A stretch of 64,000 nt of DNA from Planctomycetia bacterium (GTDB lineage: Bacteria; Planctomycetota; Planctomycetia; Gemmatales; HRBIN36), in the NCBI GenBank assembly GCA_016795155.1, contig JAEUIE010000025.1, forward strand, positions 43,332 through 107,331, in the 5' to 3' direction. Shown piece by piece: positions 25,789 to 35,379 of this stretch (its first letter is position 1; every line of letters begins with the position of its first letter). The notes under the pieces are model-generated. The model was not told where the DNA came from, made no database searches, and saw only the letters and a list, made by a program, of their open reading frames with translations. The translations under genes were made by a program, and so were the position numbers.

Positions 25789-26904
25789 TTATTTAGTCTT
25801 TGCATTGCTTAATGCAAGCAGGGCAAAGGCGGTAACCAGGTTGGCATCGCCTTCCATCCATCGGTCCTGTTCGTTCACCCAGCTGCCGTCGGACTTCTGG
25901 GTTTTGGCCAGTTGCTGAATCAGGTCTTTGCGCCAGTCATGCTTGTTACCTTTGCTGTCTTCCAGGATATCCATGTCGAGAGCCAGCAATGCTTTGGTCA
26001 TCATGTTGTAGCCATAGTACAATCCATGCTTTTCCCGGCCTGGTGGCATACCGACGTTCACTTCCATCGAGTAATTCTTCTTGATCCACTTGATGGCTTC
26101 CTGCACCCGCGGATCATTCTTGTCAACGCCTGCGTAGATCATACTTTTGACGCCTGCATAAGTAATACTGGCGTAACCCGGCCCGGGACTTGCATCGCTT
26201 TGATTGGCGTTGGCTTTGGTTTCGGCTGGATTGTAGATGAAGCTGCCATCGTTGTAGGTAGCTGCCCAAGGCTGATCCTGATGTTCTCCTTTGAGATTCT
26301 GACTTCGACTCAGAAAAATTGAAGCCTTTTTAAAAGCAGGATTATCGGATTTGACACCTGCTGCCTGCAATGCTTCCAGAGCAAAGCTGCTGTTGCTCAT
26401 GTCAGGACGACTTTTGCTGTCGTAGCCAAAACCACCGTAGAATTTATCCTTCGTGGTCAATCCTTCGGTTTCATCCCATTGTAAGCCAATCAGGAACTTG
26501 GCGCCAGCATCGACCACCGATTGATACTTACCATCCCTGTTGGCAGCAGCGAATGCCATCACATTTACTGCTGTTACATAGTTCTTGAGTTGCTGTTTGG
26601 GGTTATTGCCAGCGATGTGTCCTTCTTTAGTGTTGATGAGTTTTTCCAGATATCCCAGAGCATTCTGAATCATGGGATCACTGATAGGCACTTTGCCGGT
26701 CTTGAGTAAAGCAGTGACCACGATTCCGGTGATTCCTATATGCCTGTCACCACTCCAGCTGCCATCAGGGGCCTGAGTTTTCCTCAGGTAAGCAATGCCC
26801 TGATCAGTCATTTTATTCCATGACTCAGAAGTATCTTGACCATGCAGAGAAAAGACACAAACTCCGGTTAATATCAGTACAAGACAGGCGCTTACAATAC
26901 GCAT
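25789..26904 (-). CDS. exported prenyltransferase/squalene-oxidase-repeat protein
   Basis: Exported protein of about 371 residues with a signal peptide (MRIVSACLVLILTGVCVF). The mature part consists of alpha-alpha barrel repeats of the squalene cyclase/prenyltransferase type, with QW-like motifs near both ends (QAPDGSWSGD, QKSDGSW) and GGFGYD in the middle. No DxDD cyclase acid motif is seen, and an exported location argues against terpene cyclisation, so it is probably a non-enzymatic barrel or binds other ligands. Planctomycetes encode many of these; a second copy is at 35962-36990. The start at 26904 is chosen because the signal peptide begins there; an ATG at 26937 would add 11 residues. 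Confidence 0.85.
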   Translation of the reverse strand: MRIVSACLVLILTGVCVFSLHGQDTSESWNKMTDQGIAYLRKTQAPDGSWSGDRHIGITGIVVTALLKTGKVPISDPMIQNALGYLEKLINTKEGHIAGNNPKQQLKNYVTAVNVMAFAAANRDGKYQSVVDAGAKFLIGLQWDETEGLTTKDKFYGGFGYDSKSRPDMSNSSFALEALQAAGVKSDNPAFKKASIFLSRSQNLKGEHQDQPWAATYNDGSFIYNPAETKANANQSDASPGPGYASITYAGVKSMIYAGVDKNDPRVQEAIKWIKKNYSMEVNVGMPPGREKHGLYYGYNMMTKALLALDMDILEDSKGNKHDWRKDLIQQLAKTQKSDGSWVNEQDRWMEGDANLVTAFALLALSNAKTK

Positions 26905-27014
26905 GGTACATCTCACAGATACGAATTTGGGTGTCACTATAGTGTCTTCAAATGCCTCTATGGCACGGTAATTATAGACTGAACCACCATGATTCTATCT
27001 CGTGTCAGTGCAAC

Positions 27015-27944
27015 CTATTGAGCAAAGACTTTCCTCAACAGTGCCAGACTCTTGGGGATGGCAGTCTCTGGCAATTCCTTCCCTTCAAACTCCAGGGACA
27101 CAAATCCCTTGTAATGATGTTTCTTGAGCAAAGCAGCAATGCGTTCATAGTCGAGCTCAAGCGTGTACCACATGCCTCCACCATAGTAGGTTTTGGCTTG
27201 CACCAACACCGTGTCAGGTGCAAGTTGTTCGAGTTTGGGGTAGGGATCCTCGAGGAAATTTCCAGTATCCAGAGTTACCTTCAGCCATGGGGATTTCACG
27301 GCATCAATGACTCGTTTTACGCCTTCGGGAGTTAACCCGAGTCCCCAGTGGTTTTCCAGACCCATGACGACTCCACATTTCTCAGCCACGGGGATCAGTT
27401 TCTCGAAGCTGTCGATCACCCAGCCGAAGCCATCGTCCTCCGTATAGCCCTGTAAGCGTGGTTCGATGCCTCTGTTCTTCATCAACTCATCGAAGTTTTT
27501 GCTGGTGTTCCATCGACCGGTGTTAACCCGCATGGTGGGAATACCTAACCCATAAGCCAGTTCCAGGCATTTCGCTGTGTGTTCGATGTTCTTCTTACGC
27601 TCTTCCACACTGGGTGTAAGAAAAGTCTGATGGGTGGAAAACCCACAAAGGGATAGGCCATTGATGAATGCCCGACGTTTGAGCTTCTGCAAAGTTGCAG
27701 ACGACTCATCAGTCATCTGTCGATGCAATATTTCGAAGCCGTCAAATCCCATTTCTCCTGCCTGGTCGATGTTCTTTTCCAGGTCACGCCAATCGTCATG
27801 TTTGAATTGCCAGAAAGAGTAACTCGAAACGCCGATCAGATTAGGACGACGTACAGAATGAGTGGAATCGCTGGCGAAGCTGAATCCAGGCAGGACCACA
27901 CTTGCAGCCAGGGTGCCCAACAATTGACGACGATGGGTAAGCAT
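27015..27944 (-). CDS. sugar phosphate isomerase/epimerase family protein (TIM barrel), Tat-exported
   Basis: Protein of 309 residues with a xylose-isomerase-like TIM barrel (AP endonuclease 2 fold). Its N-terminus looks like a Tat leader (HRRQLLGTLAASVVLPG). Barrel strands and metal-binding positions are recognisable: GFDGFEILHR near 68-77, MGLENHWG near 195, TLDTGNFLEDPY near 227-238, and SLEFEGKELP near the end. Family members isomerise or epimerise sugars using Mn or Mg bound by Glu, Asp and His. The substrate is unknown; no sugar operon is adjacent. The gene is read away from secA, 164 bases from it. Confidence 0.88.
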   Translation of the reverse strand: MLTHRRQLLGTLAASVVLPGFSFASDSTHSVRRPNLIGVSSYSFWQFKHDDWRDLEKNIDQAGEMGFDGFEILHRQMTDESSATLQKLKRRAFINGLSLCGFSTHQTFLTPSVEERKKNIEHTAKCLELAYGLGIPTMRVNTGRWNTSKNFDELMKNRGIEPRLQGYTEDDGFGWVIDSFEKLIPVAEKCGVVMGLENHWGLGLTPEGVKRVIDAVKSPWLKVTLDTGNFLEDPYPKLEQLAPDTVLVQAKTYYGGGMWYTLELDYERIAALLKKHHYKGFVSLEFEGKELPETAIPKSLALLRKVFAQ

Positions 27945-28108
27945 GGATGACTTTCCTGAAGAGATGCAGTCGTTTTACATGAACAACACCTGTTCGCCAT
28001 GCCAATCCATCTGAAGAAACCTGATTGATTGACTTGGCTTAACCCCACTCTTCGCTGTGGTTACCCATACAATGTCCGCCAGGGCCTTCGTATCTGGCAA
28101 GGATGGTT

Positions 28109-30070
28109 ATGAGCCGGCTTGGATCAAATGTAGTACACCAGTTTCGTCAATTTTTCGGAACCAAATCGCAGCGACGGTTTGCCAAGGCAGCACTGCAGAT
28201 TAATGCCATCCGTTACTGGGAAAGTGTTTACGAGAAACTTTCTGAACCCGAGATTAAGTCCACCAGCCAGAAATTGCGTGGCAGAGCGCGAGGGGGTGAA
28301 AGCCTCGACAAGATGATTCCTGAAGCTTTTGGCCTGGTATGTGTCGCCGCCAAACGCTCGGTCAACATGAGGCCTTTCGATGTGCAACTGGCTGGCGGTA
28401 TGGTGCTTCACTTTGGTGCCTTGGCAGAACTTGCTACTGGTGAAGGAAAGACGCTGACAGCTTCATTGCCTACCTATCTGAATGCCCTGACAGGCAAGGG
28501 CGTTCATGTTGCCACGGTTAACGATTACCTGGCCAAACGTGATTATGATTTGAATCTGCCTATCTTCGATTTACTCGGCGTTTCAGGCGGCGTTCTCCAG
28601 ATGAAAATGCCCGACGATAAGCGGTATACCGCCTACCGTCAGGACATCACCTACGGCATGGCGTCCGAATTCGGGTTCGATTTTCTGCGTGATCGTCTCA
28701 AGGTGCGTGGACAAGGGCAGACCGGAGGGATTCCATTTTATCGTGCTTGGGATGCGGATGGAGGCAATGAGCAACTCAGGCAGCAACTTGATGCCAACAC
28801 CCAACGCGATTTTAATTACGCCATCGTCGATGAAGCGGATAGCATCCTGATTGATGAAGCCCGAACGCCGTTAATTATCAGTACTGCCAGCCGACCGGCG
28901 ACCCCTGAAGAAAGCGTGGTCTATTACTGGGCAGACAAAATTGCCCGACAGTCACGTTACGAAGAGCATTTCACCTACGATCAGAAGAAGCAGAAAATTG
29001 AACTGACCGAAGCAGGCCGCCATCTGGCACGGTACAGCAACCCGCCCACAGGCGAACATTCACATGCCATGGATAAGCTGTTTGAGGCTGTTGAAAAAGC
29101 GATTTTTGCCCATGTACGTTATCGCAAAGATCAGCACTACATGATTCACGAAGGCAAGATCATCATCATAGATGAATACACAGGCCGTCGCATGCCGGAT
29201 CGACACTGGCGAGCTGGTCTGCACCAGGCAGTGGAAGCCAAGGAAAATGTCCAGGTAACAATTGCCAGCGATCATGCTGCCCAGGTAACCTTCCAGGCCT
29301 TTTATCGCCTTTACAAGAAGCTGGCAGGTATGACGGGTACGGCTCACCCCAATGAACGTGAATTTGCGCGAGTTTACAAACTTCCCGTGGTGGCTATTCC
29401 CACCAATCGGCCCATGATTCGTCAGCAGTGGCCTGATACGGTTTTCCCAACAGAAGATGTAAAATTCCAGGCAGTTGCTGCCGATGTGAAAAAGCTTGTC
29501 AATCAAGGCCGCGCTGTGTTGATAGGTACCCGCTCGGTGGAAAAATCGGAACGCCTCAGCGAGAAACTGAAAGCACTCGATATCAAACATGAAATCATCA
29601 ATGCCAGACATCATGAAACAGAAGCAATCGTAGTTTCCAAGGCAGGTGAGCCGGGTGCTGTTACCATTGCCACGAATATGGCTGGTCGTGGCACGGATAT
29701 CAAATTAGGCAAAGGTGTCGCCGAGGCAGGTGGTTTGCATGTTCTGGGTACAGAACGACACGATGCAAGGCGAGTTGATCGACAATTGGCAGGACGTTCT
29801 GGACGGCAAGGCGATCCGGGCAGTTGCCAGTTCTATCTTTCCCTGGAGGATGAATTGCTCGAGGCATTAGGTTCCAATCGGCAGGAGCAATTAAAACAAC
29901 TGGGCAGCAGCGGGAAAAATGTTGATTGGCAGCAATATCAGAAACTCTTTGAAATTGCCCAACGAAGGACAGAACGTAAGCACTACAAACAGCGTGTGGA
30001 TTTAATGGTCTATGAAAAACAGCGTCAGGAAATTCTTAAGGAACTCGGTGCGGATCCTTATGTAGATTAA
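28109..30070 (+). CDS. secA: short SecA-family translocase ATPase
   Basis: SecA-type ATPase of 653 residues (canonical SecA 830-900). Motor domains are complete: Walker A ATGEGKTLTA near 110, DEAD box and VDEADSILIDEARTPLI near 245-260, the preprotein cross-linking region, and NBD2 with ATNMAGRGTDIKLG and the arginine-finger segment LAGRSGRQGDPGSC. It ends at the YEKQRQEILKELG helix, so the helical wing, most of the scaffold-hairpin region and the zinc-binding tail are absent. A hairpin follows the stop, so this is a natural end. It is more likely a SecA2-like accessory motor than the housekeeping SecA (inference). The ATG at 28109 has AAGGA 5 bases upstream. Confidence 0.9.
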   Translation: MSRLGSNVVHQFRQFFGTKSQRRFAKAALQINAIRYWESVYEKLSEPEIKSTSQKLRGRARGGESLDKMIPEAFGLVCVAAKRSVNMRPFDVQLAGGMVLHFGALAELATGEGKTLTASLPTYLNALTGKGVHVATVNDYLAKRDYDLNLPIFDLLGVSGGVLQMKMPDDKRYTAYRQDITYGMASEFGFDFLRDRLKVRGQGQTGGIPFYRAWDADGGNEQLRQQLDANTQRDFNYAIVDEADSILIDEARTPLIISTASRPATPEESVVYYWADKIARQSRYEEHFTYDQKKQKIELTEAGRHLARYSNPPTGEHSHAMDKLFEAVEKAIFAHVRYRKDQHYMIHEGKIIIIDEYTGRRMPDRHWRAGLHQAVEAKENVQVTIASDHAAQVTFQAFYRLYKKLAGMTGTAHPNEREFARVYKLPVVAIPTNRPMIRQQWPDTVFPTEDVKFQAVAADVKKLVNQGRAVLIGTRSVEKSERLSEKLKALDIKHEIINARHHETEAIVVSKAGEPGAVTIATNMAGRGTDIKLGKGVAEAGGLHVLGTERHDARRVDRQLAGRSGRQGDPGSCQFYLSLEDELLEALGSNRQEQLKQLGSSGKNVDWQQYQKLFEIAQRRTERKHYKQRVDLMVYEKQRQEILKELGADPYVD

Positions 30071-30098
30071 AAAAACCTGCGGAATGAACCGCAGGTTT
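30069..30098. terminator. terminator between secA and the YXWGXW gene
   Basis: Stem aaacctgcgg / ccgcaggttt at 30073-30098, 6-base loop. The minus strand continues with a run of Ts, so it best terminates the YXWGXW gene; it may also end secA transcripts. Confidence 0.8.
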
Positions 30099-30118
30099 GA
30101 ATGTATTTTTCTCGCTGA

Positions 30119-32146
30119 TCACTCTTTCTTTTCCTTTTCCTTGCTCTTGGAACTGCTGCTTCCCGAACTACGTGAGGAGCCGCTTTCCTTGGAGCCTGCT
30201 GAACTGCCACGAGGCGGTTCGGTCCTGGAACGGGAACCGGCTGCCTCAGTACCACTTGAGTTGCCTAAAGTTTTTGGTGGAGTATTCTGCTTGAGGGGCG
30301 GCAAGGTCTTGCTGCCTGGACCTCCCGTTGCCCCAGTTCCTGCCTTGGTTGGATCATTTTTCATAGGAGGAAGTCTGGTTTCACCAGTCTTTCCTGCTCC
30401 AGTCTTGGAGTTGGAATTTTCGTCATTGTCCCGTGTTTTACCTGCTGTATTTCCAGGGTCATTTTTCATGGGAGGTAACCGGTTATCACCTGTTTTGCCT
30501 GCACCCGTTTTGGATGATGCTGAACCAGTATTGCTCGCACCTTCCTTGTCTCGATTAGTACCGGCATTGGCATTACCAAACCGCTCCATCGATTTGCCAG
30601 CCGTATTCGGATTCCGATTGATTCTGCTGACACTGTTGCCTGGAATAGCTGGTGGCAGATTTGAAGGCTGTCCACCCAGAGAACCAGCAACAGGATTTTT
30701 GCCGGGCGTCTTGTCGCCATCATCAGTACCGCGGTTTGTTGGAATCTTAGACACGATAGGCGACTTCGGAATGTTTACGGTACGAATCTTGGTTGCAGTT
30801 TGGCCGGTATTGCCCGTCTTGCCTGGTGCAGTGCCATCACCTGCAACGCCACCTCGTTCTATCTTCACACGCTCCATACCGACTTTGCGAACCTCTGCAG
30901 CGGTTTTACCGAAATCGCGAGCCCTGACATCATTGATCTTCTCTATTTTCATGGGGGCATCAGGGTTCTTCGCCAGATTAGCTGTATACGTCTTCATCGG
31001 CTTGGCTAATGCCATCTGATTCACATTGACGTTGTTATTGACAATCTTCGTGTTGTTATTGTTGATGGTGATATTGTTGATAACCGTCTGCTGGCTCACA
31101 AATGTTCGGGCAGGGCGAAGATTGACATTGTCGCGGTAACGTTCGTATCCTAGGCGGACCTCAACCCCCCAGCGGGGATTAGTCCGTCGATAGTGTGCTT
31201 CGTAGTAAGCGAAGTCTCCGGAGTAAAAACGGGGGCCACGAGCTACCGTGAAATTAAACCAGGGAGTAATGCCAACCGACAGATAACTGGTAGCGTAATA
31301 GTCGCCGAAATAATAATGCCCGTAGGCTGGCCTGCAGAAGAAGTGTGGTGTAATCACGTCAATATCCAGACACACTGCTGGGCGATAGATGTAGCCTGGG
31401 CGATAAACCACTGCTCGATCAAAGTAGCATGGAGCAAACAGAATGCCTCGACGGCGAATCGACCAGTCCCAGTATCCATCGACGAAGATATAGCCTGATG
31501 GTGTCCAACAGTAAGTTGCAGGCACCCAGCACCAGCCGGGTTGACTTGCAATCCAGTATCCGGGTCTCCATAAATACCGAGTATCCCGATAAACATAAGT
31601 TCCGGGAACCCAGATGTGATCTTCTGAAGGTGCAGTGGGCGGTGCTCCGCGTTCCAGAGATTCCGGTGGAGCTTCATCAATGATCTCTTCGTCATCGATC
31701 TCTGCATTGGCCCAATATCCACTCACCCATTGGTGCTGGCCTGCTTTTTCATTCCAATAGCCGGGCATCCATTGACGGCCAGGCGGAAGAACGCGCCAGA
31801 ATCCACTGATCCACATGAAATCATTTTTCTCTTCATCCCAGCTCCAGTAACCCCCGAGCCAGGCAACATTTTCGCCTTCAGGTTTTTCATCGGGAGGGAG
31901 TTCTTCTACCGGTTGGGGGGGCTTTTGCGGTATCAGCAAACCAGGCTTCGGATTGAATACGGTTGGCTGCCCGAATGCCTCATGGATAGGACCACGGGTC
32001 AGTACCTGCTGGCCATTTTCCATGGTACCATTGTTGGAGTTATCTGCTGCCCCCTGAGCAATGATTACTGGCTGCATGGTGGCAACGCTTAACAATGCTG
32101 CACCGATGGGTAACAGGCTCCATTGGATGATTTTCTTCAGTGTCAT
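30119..32146 (-). CDS. exported YXWGXW-repeat protein with low-complexity tail
   Basis: Exported protein of 675 residues. The ATG at 32146 has AAGGAG 6 bases upstream and opens a long signal peptide (LLPIGAALLSVATMQPVI). Residues about 90-260 hold W-rich repeats of the YXWGXW family (WLGGYWSWDEEKNDFMW, WVSGYWAN, WRPGYWIA). Tyr/Arg-rich segments follow to about 350, then an Asn-rich stretch. The last 250 residues are a low-complexity Gly/Lys/Thr/Pro tail ending in Ser/Lys/Glu repeats, with a duplicated segment near GKTG and LPPMKNDP. Such proteins are predicted surface or wall components of planctomycetes. A 311-codon frame on the other strand inside it is a shadow of the repeats. Confidence 0.88.
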   Translation of the reverse strand: MTLKKIIQWSLLPIGAALLSVATMQPVIIAQGAADNSNNGTMENGQQVLTRGPIHEAFGQPTVFNPKPGLLIPQKPPQPVEELPPDEKPEGENVAWLGGYWSWDEEKNDFMWISGFWRVLPPGRQWMPGYWNEKAGQHQWVSGYWANAEIDDEEIIDEAPPESLERGAPPTAPSEDHIWVPGTYVYRDTRYLWRPGYWIASQPGWCWVPATYCWTPSGYIFVDGYWDWSIRRRGILFAPCYFDRAVVYRPGYIYRPAVCLDIDVITPHFFCRPAYGHYYFGDYYATSYLSVGITPWFNFTVARGPRFYSGDFAYYEAHYRRTNPRWGVEVRLGYERYRDNVNLRPARTFVSQQTVINNITINNNNTKIVNNNVNVNQMALAKPMKTYTANLAKNPDAPMKIEKINDVRARDFGKTAAEVRKVGMERVKIERGGVAGDGTAPGKTGNTGQTATKIRTVNIPKSPIVSKIPTNRGTDDGDKTPGKNPVAGSLGGQPSNLPPAIPGNSVSRINRNPNTAGKSMERFGNANAGTNRDKEGASNTGSASSKTGAGKTGDNRLPPMKNDPGNTAGKTRDNDENSNSKTGAGKTGETRLPPMKNDPTKAGTGATGGPGSKTLPPLKQNTPPKTLGNSSGTEAAGSRSRTEPPRGSSAGSKESGSSRSSGSSSSKSKEKEKKE
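30351..30515 (-). repeat. 60-base imperfect direct repeat inside the YXWGXW gene
   Basis: Segments at 30351-30410 and 30456-30515 are nearly the same sequence and encode two copies of a SKTGAGKTG and LPPMKNDP unit, a recent internal duplication. Confidence 0.7.
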
Positions 32147-32294
32147 GTAATTCTCCTTCATCTCGTGAGCATGATAACGGGTGTGATAAATTTGCTCCAG
32201 CCCGATCACCACAGATACCCACTAGACGTGAAAACCATTAACATTTGCGCGAGAACTCAAAATTCACCGTTTTCTACGCTTACCCCCTGACCCC

Positions 32295-33662
32295 TCACCC
32301 CTGAATAAATACCTGCAAATCCATGACATTGGTTTCTGTTAATCCGGTTTTGAGCAACCCGCCTGTGGCCTGAAAAAATGGATAGGCATTCTGACGCTGT
32401 AAAAACTCATCGATTCGCAGTCCCTGCTGGTGAGCAAGCTCTAGTATTCTCATGTCTGCGAAAGCTCCTGCTGCATCGGTTGGTCCGTCTTCACCATCAG
32501 TACCAGCACAGAGTAAGGTAATATTCTCGAACAAACCAGGTTGGCTGAATCCTCTCTTCTCCAGTGCTGATAAGAATGCCAATGCCATCGATTGATTCCT
32601 GCCCCCTTTGCCTGGCTGAGCGGGAAGTTTCACTGTGGTTTCACCACCGGAGATAATACAGCGAGCCAAAGTACTATCAGCGACTGGCCAATGTTCAGCC
32701 ATCCACTGACCTGTTTCAACCGCATCACCGTCCCAGCACTTGTCAATCGTTTCAACTTGATAACCCATACGCTCTGCCAGTGCAGCAGCAGCCTGGACTG
32801 CCAGTGCATTGTTGGCAACGATCTGATGAATAAGCCTGGGTGATTCAACAGGCTGTGTTTTGAGTGTTTCGGGATGTTTGCCTGCTGCTCCTTGCTCAAG
32901 ATACTTCAAAACAGAAACGGGAGCGTGGGATAACAAATCCTTGCGGTGTAAAACCTCCAAGGCCTCTGCAAAGGTTGTGGGGTCAGTTGCTGTGGGACCA
33001 GAAGCAATTACATCAAGTGGATCGCCGATGACATCAGAAATAATCAGGCTGATCAACTGTCTGTTGCCTTGAGATGAAAAACAGCGACGAGTCAATCCAC
33101 CCCCTTTGAACTGTGAAAGGTGTTTGCGGACAGCATTGAGTTCACCAATGGAAGCACCCGCTGCTGAGAGTTGCTGACTGACTTTTACCTTGTCTTCCAG
33201 TGAGACCTCAGCCACGGGTGCACAAAGGATGGCTGACCCGCCTCCGGAAATCAGACACAGAATCACCGCATCCGCTGGTGACTGATCAACGAGTTCCAGC
33301 ATCTTGATGGTGCCAGCTACCGCTTGCGGAGTGGGAAAGTTATAGCCAACAGGCCTGGCTGCGTGCAGATGGATGCACTGAAGAGATCGGTGTTGCGATC
33401 CTTCAGGCACATTTACCCACCCTTTGATATTCGAAGCAGGGATGCCCTGTTGCAGCAGGAATGTCTCGGTGGCTTGGGCCATAGCGGCTCCAGCCTTGCC
33501 ACCGCCAATTACAACATATCTTTTCTTGGGAGGCCAGTGACCCACCTGTGAAGCCAATGTACTGAGGAAGTGAGGCATGCAGCGGGCTGGTTGCACGGCA
33601 TTTACACCCGCCTGCCATATTTCCAATGCTCTGATTCGCCCCATTTCGTTCTTATTGTGCAT
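32295..33662 (-). CDS. glycerate 2-kinase (DUF4147/MOFRL family)
   Basis: Cytosolic kinase of 455 residues related to TtuD and class II glycerate kinases, which phosphorylate D-glycerate to 2-phosphoglycerate. The N-terminal DUF4147 part includes GGGKAGAAMAQA near 50, SGGGSAILCAP near 150 and ASGPTATDPTT near 225. The C-terminal MOFRL part has SGGETTVKLP near 345 and AGTDGEDGPTDAAGAF near 390. Older annotations call such proteins hydroxypyruvate reductase. It is divergent from a 2-hydroxyacid dehydrogenase gene 114 bases away, which fits a glyoxylate/hydroxypyruvate to glycerate to 2-phosphoglycerate route. Confidence 0.93.
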   Translation of the reverse strand: MHNKNEMGRIRALEIWQAGVNAVQPARCMPHFLSTLASQVGHWPPKKRYVVIGGGKAGAAMAQATETFLLQQGIPASNIKGWVNVPEGSQHRSLQCIHLHAARPVGYNFPTPQAVAGTIKMLELVDQSPADAVILCLISGGGSAILCAPVAEVSLEDKVKVSQQLSAAGASIGELNAVRKHLSQFKGGGLTRRCFSSQGNRQLISLIISDVIGDPLDVIASGPTATDPTTFAEALEVLHRKDLLSHAPVSVLKYLEQGAAGKHPETLKTQPVESPRLIHQIVANNALAVQAAAALAERMGYQVETIDKCWDGDAVETGQWMAEHWPVADSTLARCIISGGETTVKLPAQPGKGGRNQSMALAFLSALEKRGFSQPGLFENITLLCAGTDGEDGPTDAAGAFADMRILELAHQQGLRIDEFLQRQNAYPFFQATGGLLKTGLTETNVMDLQVFIQG

Positions 33663-33776
33663 GGTTTACCGCCTGTTCGGGTTGATTCCACCCCATCTGA
33701 CTCATCTTGGCCATGACATTTTATGATGACTGGTTTACAATCTCCTCACTGGTTTGACTCTCGTGGGAGCATCTTT

Positions 33777-34745
33777 GTGGCGTTGCCTCGTGTTTTTGTT
33801 ACTCGTCGAATTCCAGATGCTGGTCTGCAGCTATTGCAAGGCCAGTGCGATATGGATATCTGGTCTGAACCATTGCCACCACCTTACGAAATTCTCAAGC
33901 AACGATCAGCAGATTGTGCCGGTGTATTAAGTCTGCTTACAGACAGGATTGATGAAGAATTTTTTGTGGCATGTCCCAGGCTGAAAGTTGTCAGCAATTT
34001 CGCAGTAGGTTACAACAACATTGATGTAAAGGCAGCTACTGCTCGCGGAATTCGTATTGGCAATACGCCGGGCGTATTGACCGATGCCACTGCAGACATT
34101 GCCTTTTGCCTGCTGATAGCCGCCGCCCGCAGGCTGGTGGAAGGACATCAATATTCTCTTTCCGGGGAATGGAAAACCTGGGAACCGCTCGGTCACATCG
34201 GACTTGATCTGGCAGGCAAAACCATCGGCATTGTCGGCATGGGCCGAATTGGTTATGCGATGGCAAAACGTTGCCACGGTGGGTGGGGTATGAATGTTCT
34301 CTACACCAACCTGATTCCTCATGAAGATGCCGACAAACAATTGAATGCGAAGCAGGTTGAACTCGATCAGCTACTGGCTGAAAGCGATTTTGTCTCGGTG
34401 CATGTTGACCTGAATCCATCTACCAGACATTTGTTCAATGCCGCTCGCTTCAAGCAGATGAAGAAAACGGCGGTATTCATCAACACTGCCCGTGGCCCCA
34501 TTCACGATGAACCTGCGCTGTGTGAGGCACTCAAGAAGGGGACTATCTTTGCTGCAGGTCTGGACGTCACTGATCCTGAACCTCCTGATCCTGCTAATCC
34601 CATTTTGCGGTTGCCCAATATCATCGTGGCGCCACATATCGCCAGCGCCACAGTGCAAACGCGCAATGCCATGGCTACTATTGCTGCTGAAAATTTACTT
34701 GCCGGGATTTCCGGCAAACCTCTTCGTCACTGTGTGAACCCATAG
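33777..34745 (+). CDS. D-2-hydroxyacid dehydrogenase (glyoxylate/hydroxypyruvate reductase type)
   Basis: NAD(P)-dependent reductase of 322 residues. The start is a GTG at 33777 with GGAG 7 bases before it, giving MALPRVFVTRRIPD; an ATG at 33723 would add 18 non-homologous residues. The Rossmann motif is GIVGMGRIGYAMAKR near 150-165. The catalytic Arg lies in NTARGPIHDE, Glu in LDVTDPEPPDP, and His in PHIASAT. NTPGVLTDATADIAF is typical of the glyoxylate reductase (GyaR/GRHPR) group. It probably reduces glyoxylate or hydroxypyruvate; the product D-glycerate would feed the glycerate kinase encoded divergently next door. The next gene starts 11 bases on. Confidence 0.94.
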   Translation: MALPRVFVTRRIPDAGLQLLQGQCDMDIWSEPLPPPYEILKQRSADCAGVLSLLTDRIDEEFFVACPRLKVVSNFAVGYNNIDVKAATARGIRIGNTPGVLTDATADIAFCLLIAAARRLVEGHQYSLSGEWKTWEPLGHIGLDLAGKTIGIVGMGRIGYAMAKRCHGGWGMNVLYTNLIPHEDADKQLNAKQVELDQLLAESDFVSVHVDLNPSTRHLFNAARFKQMKKTAVFINTARGPIHDEPALCEALKKGTIFAAGLDVTDPEPPDPANPILRLPNIIVAPHIASATVQTRNAMATIAAENLLAGISGKPLRHCVNP

Positions 34746-34756
34746 GGAGTTCGATT

Positions 34757-35305
34757 GTGAAACAAGCATACATTCTCGTCAGCCTTACAGTTCTTGCAGT
34801 TACCTCCTTCGCATATGCCCAGCCTCCCAAAAGTGATGGTCTGGTCAAGGAAGGTGATACCTTCAAGCACGAGGCATCCAAAAGCTCCCTCAAGGTGAAT
34901 AAAGAGTGGGAACTGGTTGATACCAGGAATACCGTCCAAGTGCCTCACGTTGCCTTAAGGAAGGCGTTTGGAGGCGTTGATGTCATCGTCACCTGGACCA
35001 AGTTGCAGGACCTCAAGTTTGATGAAGCAGTTCAGCTTGAAGTGGAACAGCTTGCACAGAGTTATGGCAAAGATAAAGTGGCGAAAAAGGAACCGATCAC
35101 GATCGACAATAAGTCCGTTGCTGTTATCGAGTTAGCTGAAGGACCAGACCGAAATAGCAAGCAGGCAGGACTGGTCTATCTCATCGATGCCGGTCCGGAT
35201 GCCAAAGAGCGCTGGAAAGTGAAAATGCGGGTCATTCTGGATAAATCGAGTATGAATTCTGGGCTAAAGTCGATAAATGAACTTCTTAAACAATTCCAGT
35301 GGTAA
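34757..35305 (+). CDS. small exported protein of unknown function
   Basis: Exported protein of 182 residues, starting at a GTG with AGGGAG upstream. A signal peptide (VSLTVLAVTSFAYA) is followed by a beta-rich body without cysteines; no family recognised. Segments such as VDVIVTWTKLQDLKFDEAV and SVAVIELAEGPDRN suggest a compact soluble domain. It follows the dehydrogenase gene by 11 bases, so it may share its transcript, although a link in function is not obvious. Confidence 0.8.
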   Translation: MKQAYILVSLTVLAVTSFAYAQPPKSDGLVKEGDTFKHEASKSSLKVNKEWELVDTRNTVQVPHVALRKAFGGVDVIVTWTKLQDLKFDEAVQLEVEQLAQSYGKDKVAKKEPITIDNKSVAVIELAEGPDRNSKQAGLVYLIDAGPDAKERWKVKMRVILDKSSMNSGLKSINELLKQFQW

Positions 35306-35379
35306 TGGTAAACTTTAACCGTTATAATAATTTTTCGCCGAAACAGATTCGCCTGAAATTGCTATGCTTTGGGTGATTT

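Noticed and set aside
30084..31019. 311-codon open frame on the plus strand
   Set aside because: Antisense to the low-complexity tail of the YXWGXW gene. The translation is a Leu/Pro-rich shadow with no start signal, and the other strand has the signal peptide, RBS and family repeats.
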